This document shows positions 57,837 through 64,000 of a DNA stretch of 64,000 nucleotides, piece by piece. The notes below the pieces were generated by a model, which searched no databases, was not told the origin of the DNA, and worked only from the letters and a program-made list of their open reading frames with translations. The stretch comes from Candidatus Reidiella endopervernicosa (GTDB lineage Bacteria > Pseudomonadota > Gammaproteobacteria > GCF-013343005): contig NZ_CP054491.1 of NCBI RefSeq assembly GCF_013343005.1, forward strand, positions 1,470,501 to 1,534,500, written 5' to 3'. Position 1 is the stretch's first letter. Each line of letters opens with the position of its first letter. The position numbers and the translations under genes are program-made.

Positions 57837-59093
57837 ATGCGTTTCTCTACGCTTTCTGAATGGCTCTCCTGGCAGGAGGGGTTGCATCCGAGTGAAATCG
57901 AGCTGGGTCTGCAGCGAGTCTCCGAAGTCTGGTCGCGGCTGCGGCCTGAAGGGCACCGTTCCACGGTCGTTACAGTCGGCGGTACCAACGGCAAAGGCTC
58001 TACCGTGACGCTGCTTGAGTCGATGTTGCGTCGCGCCGGTTACCGCGTTGGAAGCTATACCTCGCCGCACCTGTTTCGCTACAACGAGCGTATCCGTATC
58101 GATGGGAAAGATGTTGGTGACGAGGCGCTCTGTCGTTCATTTGAGCGTATCGATCGGGCGCGCTGCACAACCTCACTGACCTATTTCGAATTTGGCACCC
58201 TTGCGGCACTTGATCTTTTTGCCGAGGCGCAGCTCGATATCGTACTGCTTGAGGTGGGATTGGGGGGGCGGCTCGATGCGGTCAATATTATTGATGCCGA
58301 TGTTGCGGTGGTGACCTCCGTCGATATCGATCACATCGCCTGGCTCGGCAATGATCGCGAACAGATCGGCTTTGAGAAGGCAGGCATATTTCGTTTTGGG
58401 AGAGCTGCTGTCTGCGGAGATTCCAATCCTCCACAGCGACTGCTTGAGCATGCTGAACAGATCGGCGCGGTGCTCTATCGTTTCGGTTCTGAGTTTGGTT
58501 ATGAGTGTGAAGATGGTGGCTGGCGTTGGTGGTCTGATGGTCAGAAGCTCGCTGACTTGCCGATTCCATCGCTCAGCGGGGAGTGCCAGCTCAACAATGC
58601 TGCAGTGGCGCTACAGGTACTACGGTTGTTAAACCCCCGTTTTATGGTTGAGCGTCAGGCGATTGCACAAGGGCTCGAAGAGGCGTCACTGCCGGGTCGT
58701 TTTCAGCGTATTCCTGGTGCGGTGGAGAAACTGTTCGATGTGGCGCATAACCCCCATGCCGCTCGCCAGTTGGCGGCTAATCTTCGTGCAAGCCGAGGTG
58801 GTGGGCGAACCCTGGCTGTGGTGGCGATGCTCGACGATAAAGATGTGGGGGGTGTCATCTCGGCGCTACAGGATGAGGTGGATCACTGGTATCTCGCTGG
58901 GCTTGATGTTGCGCGTGGGCTTGATCGCGATGCTCTCGCTCAACAGGCCAATCTGTCCGCCCAGCCGTTCGACTCATTTAATTCACTCACCGGGGCGATG
59001 CAGGCTGCTGAGGGAGAGAGCAAAGAGGGTGATCGAATTGTTGTCTTTGGCTCATTTTTTACCGTGGCGGAACTGTTGCCACAAGTCATATAA
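57837..59093 (+). CDS. folC: Bifunctional folylpolyglutamate/dihydrofolate synthase
   Basis: 418 residues. ATP-binding TVGGTNGKGSTVTLLESML, YTSPHLFRYNERIRI, EVGLGGRLDAVN and VDIDHIAWLGNDREQIGFEKAGIFR are the Mur-ligase-type signatures of FolC. Adds glutamate to dihydropteroate and folates in the cytosol. Confidence 0.97.
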   Translation: MRFSTLSEWLSWQEGLHPSEIELGLQRVSEVWSRLRPEGHRSTVVTVGGTNGKGSTVTLLESMLRRAGYRVGSYTSPHLFRYNERIRIDGKDVGDEALCRSFERIDRARCTTSLTYFEFGTLAALDLFAEAQLDIVLLEVGLGGRLDAVNIIDADVAVVTSVDIDHIAWLGNDREQIGFEKAGIFRFGRAAVCGDSNPPQRLLEHAEQIGAVLYRFGSEFGYECEDGGWRWWSDGQKLADLPIPSLSGECQLNNAAVALQVLRLLNPRFMVERQAIAQGLEEASLPGRFQRIPGAVEKLFDVAHNPHAARQLAANLRASRGGGRTLAVVAMLDDKDVGGVISALQDEVDHWYLAGLDVARGLDRDALAQQANLSAQPFDSFNSLTGAMQAAEGESKEGDRIVVFGSFFTVAELLPQVI

Positions 59094-59131
59094 TGCACGG
59101 GTGGGTGTGACCTTAATGGATGGTGGAAGCA

Positions 59132-59704
59132 GTGGATGATTGGCTTAAGCAGCGCCTTGTCGGCGCAGTGGTTCTGGTGGCGCTTGGCGTGATCTTTATT
59201 CCGATGTTGATCGAACCGCCGGAGCCTGAGCCAGAGGTGGCAGGGCGTCTCTACGACCCTGTTACACCCGAGGTCGATTTTCTAGAATCACCTGAGATCA
59301 CCGAGGTGACCATCCCGTTGCCTGAAGAGCCGCCCACGGTGGTCGATACGGGGCTGGCACCGATCGAGCCGAGGCCGACCGAGGTTGTTGCAGAGCCTGC
59401 ACCGGTAAAGGTCGAAACAGCGAATAAGCCAGCACCGGTAGAGGCCAAAGCCTCACAGGGTGATAGCCTGACCGCCTGGGTTGTTCAGGTGGGTAGCTTC
59501 AAACAGCAGCAGAATGCACTGGCGCTACGCGATAAGATTCGCAAACGCGGTTTTACCGCCTTTGTTGAGCGCATCAAATCGGCCTCAGGGGCGACCTACC
59601 GGGTGCGAGTGGGTCCCGAAATGTCATACACCAGGATCAAGCAGCGGCGAGATGCATTGAAGAGCAAGCTGAGCCTGAAGGGTGTGATTATGAAGCACCG
59701 CTAG
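59132..59704 (+). CDS. dedD: DedD-like inner-membrane SPOR-domain protein
   Basis: 190 residues with GTG start giving MDDWLKQRLVGAVVLVALGV (an ATG at 59120 is the alternative). One N-terminal membrane helix (LVGAVVLVALGVIFIPML), a long Pro/Glu-rich periplasmic linker, and a C-terminal SPOR domain (WVVQVGSFKQQQNALALRDKIRKRGFTAF) that binds denuded septal peptidoglycan. Cell-division accessory. The position after folC is conserved. Confidence 0.92.
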   Translation: MDDWLKQRLVGAVVLVALGVIFIPMLIEPPEPEPEVAGRLYDPVTPEVDFLESPEITEVTIPLPEEPPTVVDTGLAPIEPRPTEVVAEPAPVKVETANKPAPVEAKASQGDSLTAWVVQVGSFKQQQNALALRDKIRKRGFTAFVERIKSASGATYRVRVGPEMSYTRIKQRRDALKSKLSLKGVIMKHR

Positions 59705-59825
59705 CGGTGCTTCAGTGTTCAGTTCCCCTACCGGCTCTGTTAGAATCCGCCCATGAAACGCACCCCGCTCTCCCTGCTGCGAAATACCGACCGCACCTGC
59801 GCTTGGTACCTCTGAGAACCCTGTC

Positions 59826-60314
59826 ATGATCTGGATCGATTACGTCATCCTGACGATTGTTGCTATCTCCATGGTGATCAGTGTTTCACGGGGTTTTGTG
59901 CGCGAGGCGCTCTCGCTGGTGATCTGGATCGCGGCCTTCTGGATCGCGCTGACCTTCTCCAATGATCTCGCACTGAGACTGGAGGGGATGATCGATACCC
60001 CCTCAGCGCGTATGATCGCCGCCTTCGCAATCCTTTTTCTAGCCACACTGATTGTCGGTGGCTTGACCAACTTCCTGATTGGCCAGCTGGTGAAAAAAAC
60101 TGGCCTGGGGGGTACGGATCGTGCCGTTGGGATGCTATTTGGTATTGCGCGAGGCGTTCTGATTGTGGCCATTATTGTGGTCTTTGCGGGACTAACCCCG
60201 CTGCCGCAGGATCCCTGGTGGGGTGAGTCGACATTTCTGGTTCACTTCCAGCGTATGGCGATATGGATGATCAGCTTCCTGCCTGCGGAGTATGCAGGTA
60301 ACTTCTCCTATTAG
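59826..60314 (+). CDS. cvpA: CvpA family membrane protein
   Basis: 162 residues, four membrane segments; WIDYVILTIVAISMVISVSRGFVREALSLVIWI is the conserved start and GGTDRAVGMLFGIARGVLIV the central signature. Needed for colicin V export in E. coli; general role unclear. Co-located with purF as usual. Confidence 0.93.
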   Translation: MIWIDYVILTIVAISMVISVSRGFVREALSLVIWIAAFWIALTFSNDLALRLEGMIDTPSARMIAAFAILFLATLIVGGLTNFLIGQLVKKTGLGGTDRAVGMLFGIARGVLIVAIIVVFAGLTPLPQDPWWGESTFLVHFQRMAIWMISFLPAEYAGNFSY

Positions 60315-60373
60315 TTGATACGTGGCGGGGATGCCACTTTTCACTTCTGTGATATGTACGAGGAATTGAACTC

Positions 60374-61888
60374 ATGTGCGGGATAGTCGGCGTTGTAGCT
60401 ACATCACCCGTTAATCAGGCGCTCTATGATGGGCTCACTGTATTGCAGCATCGTGGTCAGGATGCCGCCGGTATTATGACCAGTGATAACGGTCAGCTCT
60501 TTCTGCGCAAAGATAATGGTCTGGTGAAGGATGTCTTCCGTACTCGCCATATGTTGCAGCTCAAGGGCAATATGGGTATCGGTCATGTCCGTTATCCGAC
60601 TGCCGGTTGCTCATCTTCTGCCGAGTCGCAGCCCTTTTATGTCAACTCCCCCTACGGCATCTCGCTGGCACACAACGGTAACCTGACTAACGCGGATACC
60701 CTCAAGGAGGATCTGTTCCGTGAGGATCTGCGCCATATCAATACCAGCTCTGACTCTGAGGTGCTGCTAAACGTCTTTGCCCATGAGCTGCATCGTCAGA
60801 ACAAGCTGCGCATTGATGAAAACGATGTGTTCGAGGCGGTGCGCGGTGTACATCGTCGCTGCAAGGGTGCCTATGCGGCGCTGGCGATGGTAACCGGTTA
60901 CGGCATAGTTGCCTTCCGTGATCCCAACGGTATTCGCCCGCTGGTAATCGGTAAACGCGAGGGTGAGATGGGGGTGACCGAGTATATGTTCGCCTCCGAG
61001 AGCGTGGCGCTCGATGTGATCGGCTTTGAGCTGATGCGTGATGTTGAGCCGGGTGAGGCGGTTTACGTCAGTGTCGATGGCAAGCTGCATAGCCAGCAGT
61101 GCGCCGACAATCCAGTTCACAGCCCCTGTATTTTCGAGTTTGTCTATTTCGCACGCCCCGATACCATCATCGATGGCATCTCTGTCTACAAGGCGCGATT
61201 GCGCATGGGGGAGACGCTGGCGCAAAAGATCAAGCGTGACTTCCCCGATCACGATATCGATGTGGTGATTCCGATTCCTGATACCAGCCGCACCTCGGCG
61301 GTCCAGCTCTCTGCAGAACTGGGTACTCTTTATCGTGAGGGATTCATTAAGAACCGCTACATCGGCCGCACCTTTATCATGCCGGGTCAGACACAGCGCA
61401 AAAAGTCGGTGCGCCAAAAGCTCAATGCGATCGATCTCGAGTTCCGCGGTAAAAATGTACTACTGGTTGATGACTCTATTGTGCGCGGTACTACCTCACT
61501 GCAGATTATTCAGATGGCCCGCGATGCTGGTGCCAACAAGGTCTACTTCGCCTCAGCAGCGCCGCCGGTGCGTTATCCCAATGTCTATGGTATCGATATG
61601 CCAACCTCCAGTGAGCTGATCGGTTTTGGCCGTAACGATCAGGAGATCGCAGCGGAGATCGGTGCGGATCGGCTCTTCTACCAGGATCTCGATGACCTGA
61701 TTGAATCGGTTCTCTACCGCAAGAACAAGACGGTGCAGCGCTTCGATACCTCGGTATTCAACGGTGAGTATGTGACCGGTGATGTGACCCCTGACTACCT
61801 CAATCAACTCGAGGCGAGCCGCAGTGATGGGGCCAAGGCGGAGCGGGATCAGCAGCAGATTCCGATCGATTTACATAACAACAGCTGA
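60374..61888 (+). CDS. purF: Amidophosphoribosyltransferase
   Basis: 504 residues. Mature N-terminal nucleophile Cys2 in [13 protein letters not shown] with no propeptide, glutaminase motif [13 protein letters not shown], and the PRPP-binding loop [16 protein letters not shown]. Commits PRPP to purine synthesis. Confidence 0.98.
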   Translation: MCGIVGVVATSPVNQALYDGLTVLQHRGQDAAGIMTSDNGQLFLRKDNGLVKDVFRTRHMLQLKGNMGIGHVRYPTAGCSSSAESQPFYVNSPYGISLAHNGNLTNADTLKEDLFREDLRHINTSSDSEVLLNVFAHELHRQNKLRIDENDVFEAVRGVHRRCKGAYAALAMVTGYGIVAFRDPNGIRPLVIGKREGEMGVTEYMFASESVALDVIGFELMRDVEPGEAVYVSVDGKLHSQQCADNPVHSPCIFEFVYFARPDTIIDGISVYKARLRMGETLAQKIKRDFPDHDIDVVIPIPDTSRTSAVQLSAELGTLYREGFIKNRYIGRTFIMPGQTQRKKSVRQKLNAIDLEFRGKNVLLVDDSIVRGTTSLQIIQMARDAGANKVYFASAAPPVRYPNVYGIDMPTSSELIGFGRNDQEIAAEIGADRLFYQDLDDLIESVLYRKNKTVQRFDTSVFNGEYVTGDVTPDYLNQLEASRSDGAKAERDQQQIPIDLHNNS

Positions 61889-61890
61889 CG

Positions 61891-61925
61891 CCATGCAGTT
61901 GACATGCATGGGGCAGTTTTTCTAC
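61891..61925 (+). terminator. Probable terminator after purF
   Basis: CCATGCA-GTTGACA-TGCATGG hairpin with a downstream GGCAGTTTTTCT T-run; 2 bp after the purF stop codon. Confidence 0.7.
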
Positions 61926-61935
61926 TCTTTCAATC

Positions 61936-61990
61936 AAGCGCCGATTTGACTCAGCTTGCGGGCGCTAAATAAATCCAGCTAAAGAGAGGC
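61936..61990 (+). promoter_or_regulatory. Probable SAM-II riboswitch aptamer upstream of metZ
   Basis: The segment AAGCGCCGATTTGACTCAGC followed by TTGCGGGCGCTAAATAAATC and CAGCTAAAGAGAGG follows the SAM-II consensus: a P1 stem (AGCGCC 61937-61942 with GGCGCT 61961-61966), a U-rich GATTTGA loop, and the conserved AUAAAU...AGCUAAA 3' strand that forms the pseudoknot. It precedes a methionine-pathway gene, the expected target. SAM-II is best known from Alphaproteobacteria. The call is from memory of the consensus, not a covariance search. Confidence 0.78.
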
Positions 61991-61994
61991 GGTA

Positions 61995-62029
61995 ACCTGC
62001 TTCTGCTGGAAGGCTGAGCGGGTTTTTTT
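61995..62029 (+). terminator. Intrinsic terminator downstream of the SAM-II aptamer
   Basis: ACCTGCT (61995-62001) pairs with AGCGGGT (62017-62023), followed by a seven-T tract ending at 62029. It lies between the aptamer and metZ and has the right arrangement to be the riboswitch expression platform (attenuation when SAM is bound). Confidence 0.72.
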
Positions 62030-62114
62030 GTGCCCGCTTGAAAGTGATCGACAGAGCCATGCGGGGTGTTATTCGTGTGGTTGCAAAGGGCCAGAGAATG
62101 GCCGGAGGTTAACG

Positions 62115-63311
62115 ATGTTTGAAGATGGTCTAGACGATTTTGCACTGGAGACGCTTGCAGTCCGTGCTGGGCAGCAACGCACAGCTGAAGGGGAGCATGC
62201 AGAGCCGATATTCCCCACCTCCAGTTTTGTTTTTGCATCAGCCGAAGAGGCTGCAGCGCGCTTCTCGGGTGATCAACCCGGCAATATCTACTCGCGCTTC
62301 ACCAATCCAACCGTGCGCACCTTTGAGCAGCGCCTGGCTGCGATGGAGGGTGGAGAGCGTTGCGTGGCGACCGCGTCGGGCATGTCGGCGATCCTCACCA
62401 CCTGCATGGGGCTGCTGAAGGCGGGCGACCATGTCGTCTCCTCACGTTCGATATTTGGTACCACCACGGTGCTGTTCAACAACTACCTGACCAAGTTTGG
62501 TGTTGAGACCAGTTTTGTTGCGCAGACTGACTACAGTGAGTGGGAGGCGGCGATTCGTCCAGAGACACGCCTACTGTTTCTGGAGACCCCCTCGAACCCA
62601 CTCACCGAGGTAGCCGATATTGCGCGTCTCGCTGAGCTGGCACACGCCAATGGTGCGCTGCTAGTGGTCGATAACTGCTTCTGCACACCGGCGCTGCAGC
62701 AGCCGTTGAAGCTGGGGGCCGATATCGTGATCCACTCCGCCACCAAGTATCTCGATGGGCAGGGACGTTGTGTCGGCGGCGCGGTAGTTGGCAGCGAGGA
62801 GATTGTCGGCGGTGATGTCTATGCATTTTTGCGCTCGGCTGGCCCGACCATGAGTGCCTTTAATGCCTGGGTCTTTCTCAAAGGGTTGGAGACACTCTCA
62901 ATCCGCATGCGCGCTCACTGCGAGTCGGCGGGTGAGCTGGCGCACTGGCTAGAGTCTCAGCCAACAGTGAAACGTGTCTACTATCCCGGACTCGAATCGC
63001 ATCCGCAGCATGGGCTGGCGGCGAGTCAACAGCGTGGTGCGGGTGGCATCCTCTCGTTTGAGCTCGAAGGTGGTCAGGCAGAGGCGTGGCGCTTTATCAA
63101 TGCTACCGAGCTGGTATCGATTACCGCCAACCTGGGTGATGCCAAGACCACGATTACCCATCCGGCCACTACCACACACGGCCGTCTCACTGCTGAACAG
63201 TGTGCCGAGTCGGGTATTAGTGATGGTCTGCTGCGTCTCTCGGTGGGATTGGAAGATGTCGTCGATCTGAAAAACGACCTGGCCCGCGGTCTGGCGGCTG
63301 TGGCCGGATGA
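62115..63311 (+). CDS. metZ: O-succinylhomoserine sulfhydrylase
   Basis: 398 residues from ATG 62115 (MFEDGLDDFALETLAVRAGQ); an in-frame GTG at 62028 lies inside the leader and is rejected. Cys/Met-metabolism PLP enzyme: SGMSAILTTCMGLLKAGDHV, VDNCFCTPALQQP, and the PLP lysine in HSATKYLDGQGRCVGG. It makes homocysteine directly from O-succinylhomoserine and sulfide; MetB and CGS paralogues are close but the purF-metZ linkage supports MetZ. Likely repressed by SAM through the leader. Confidence 0.93.
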   Translation: MFEDGLDDFALETLAVRAGQQRTAEGEHAEPIFPTSSFVFASAEEAAARFSGDQPGNIYSRFTNPTVRTFEQRLAAMEGGERCVATASGMSAILTTCMGLLKAGDHVVSSRSIFGTTTVLFNNYLTKFGVETSFVAQTDYSEWEAAIRPETRLLFLETPSNPLTEVADIARLAELAHANGALLVVDNCFCTPALQQPLKLGADIVIHSATKYLDGQGRCVGGAVVGSEEIVGGDVYAFLRSAGPTMSAFNAWVFLKGLETLSIRMRAHCESAGELAHWLESQPTVKRVYYPGLESHPQHGLAASQQRGAGGILSFELEGGQAEAWRFINATELVSITANLGDAKTTITHPATTTHGRLTAEQCAESGISDGLLRLSVGLEDVVDLKNDLARGLAAVAG

Positions 63312-63348
63312 GTCGTCTCCCTCAGTCCGTTGATAGAGAAGGCGATCG

Positions 63349-64000
63349 ATGATCCAGAGTATTTTTGATCTGGCACGGGGCTGTCTTGATGCTTGTGATC
63401 CCGATGAGAAGATCGCCCTGACCAACGCCGCCAGTGCGGCATGGCAGGCGGGTGAGTGTGCGCTTGATGCGACGGTTGAAGCTGAGCCGATTCCCGATCC
63501 CGGTCGTCCCGCGCGACCTCTACTAGTGCGTCCACGTGAATTGCAGCAGCGTAAACCGACCACGGTTGAGGGGCGGGCGATACTGTTTCATGCGCTGGTA
63601 CATATCGAGTTTAATGCGATCAACCTCGGTTGGGATGCGGTCTACCGTTTTCGCGATATGCCGAATGACTACTATAGCGACTGGATTCAGATCGCCTTTG
63701 AGGAGGCGTACCACTTCGGTCTGCTGCGCGACCATCTGCGTACGCTCGGTTATGAGTATGGGGATTTCCCCGCCCATAACGGCTTGTGGGAGATGGCTGA
63801 GGAGACATCCTACGATGTATTGGCGCGTATGGCGCTGGTGCCGCGCTGTCTGGAGGCGCGCGGCCTCGATGTGAGTCCGGGCATTAAGGCCAAGCTGCTG
63901 AAGGTGGGGGATAGTGAAGGCGCGGCGCTACTCGATATTATTCTGCGTGATGAGATCGGCCATGTCGGAGTCGGCAATCGCTGGTTCCACTACCTCTGTA
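63349..64000 (+). CDS. DUF455 ferritin-like protein, 3' end cut off
   Basis: At least 217 residues; runs off the window. MIQSIFDLARGCLDACDPDEKIAL opening, then ferritin-like iron-binding motifs HALVHIEFNAINLGWDA, FEEAYHFGLLRDHL and LRDEIGHVGVGNRWFHYL (E/H ligands). This is the DUF455 family, related to the non-haem diiron MiaE/ferritin group. Substrate unknown. It follows metZ by 37 bp. Confidence 0.85.
   Translation, partial: MIQSIFDLARGCLDACDPDEKIALTNAASAAWQAGECALDATVEAEPIPDPGRPARPLLVRPRELQQRKPTTVEGRAILFHALVHIEFNAINLGWDAVYRFRDMPNDYYSDWIQIAFEEAYHFGLLRDHLRTLGYEYGDFPAHNGLWEMAEETSYDVLARMALVPRCLEARGLDVSPGIKAKLLKVGDSEGAALLDIILRDEIGHVGVGNRWFHYLC

Overview
The window is a 64 kb chromosomal segment of a gammaproteobacterium. 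The block usg-fimV-truA-trpF-trpB-trpA-accD-folC-dedD-cvpA-purF-metZ, preceded by leuC-leuD-leuB-asd, is a classic gammaproteobacterial arrangement. A DsrS-like protein beside a MoxR/VWA pair suggests, without proving, a sulfur oxidiser. No tRNA, rRNA, CRISPR array or transposase gene was recognised.

Layout. 0-2.3 kb: end of htpG and a small lipoprotein. 2.4-12.1 kb: a Wsp-type chemosensory operon (wspA, wspB, wspC, wspD, wspE, wspF) in which wspC, wspD and wspE are broken; no REC-GGDEF output gene (wspR) is present. 12.2-21.6 kb: hslR, thioredoxin, MoxR ATPase, VWA metal-binding protein, DsrS-like protein, a YbaK-HDOD fusion, adk and a membrane-anchored hypothetical. 21.6-29.6 kb: a sugar-nucleotide/glycan cluster (rfbF, epimerase, three paralogous C-methyltransferases, a GT2 glycosyltransferase), ending in a decaying zone of gene fragments. 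29.6-33.2 kb: an accessory island of small, mostly frameshifted genes. 33.3-42.6 kb: psd, prmB, hemN, a rhodanese, a diguanylate cyclase, aroC, a PKHD hydroxylase and an MFS transporter. 43.5-63.3 kb: a LysR regulator divergent from leuCDB-asd-usg, then fimV, truA, trpFBA, accD, folC, dedD, cvpA, purF, and metZ behind a probable SAM-II riboswitch. The last gene (DUF455 ferritin-like) runs off the end.

The outstanding feature is a ~284-bp interspersed repeat present ten times (nine on +, one on -), about one copy per 6.4 kb. It carries no protein of its own, shows no recognisable terminal inverted repeats or target duplications, is rich in potential RNA hairpins near both ends, and has landed inside at least four genes (wspC, wspE twice, a TPR gene, a small gene) and exactly on the stop codon of a fifth. 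Removing one unit rejoins the interrupted reading frames. A strongly diverged 219-bp copy has lost mainly hairpin tips while keeping the stem sequences, suggesting that a folded RNA (or folded single-stranded DNA) is what matters. I could not assign it to a known family.

Several genes carry single-base frameshifts (leuC, a DUF2971 gene, a nucleoside deaminase, a TPR gene, a methyltransferase). These could be true decay or residual assembly indels; leuC in particular is suspicious because its operon is otherwise intact.
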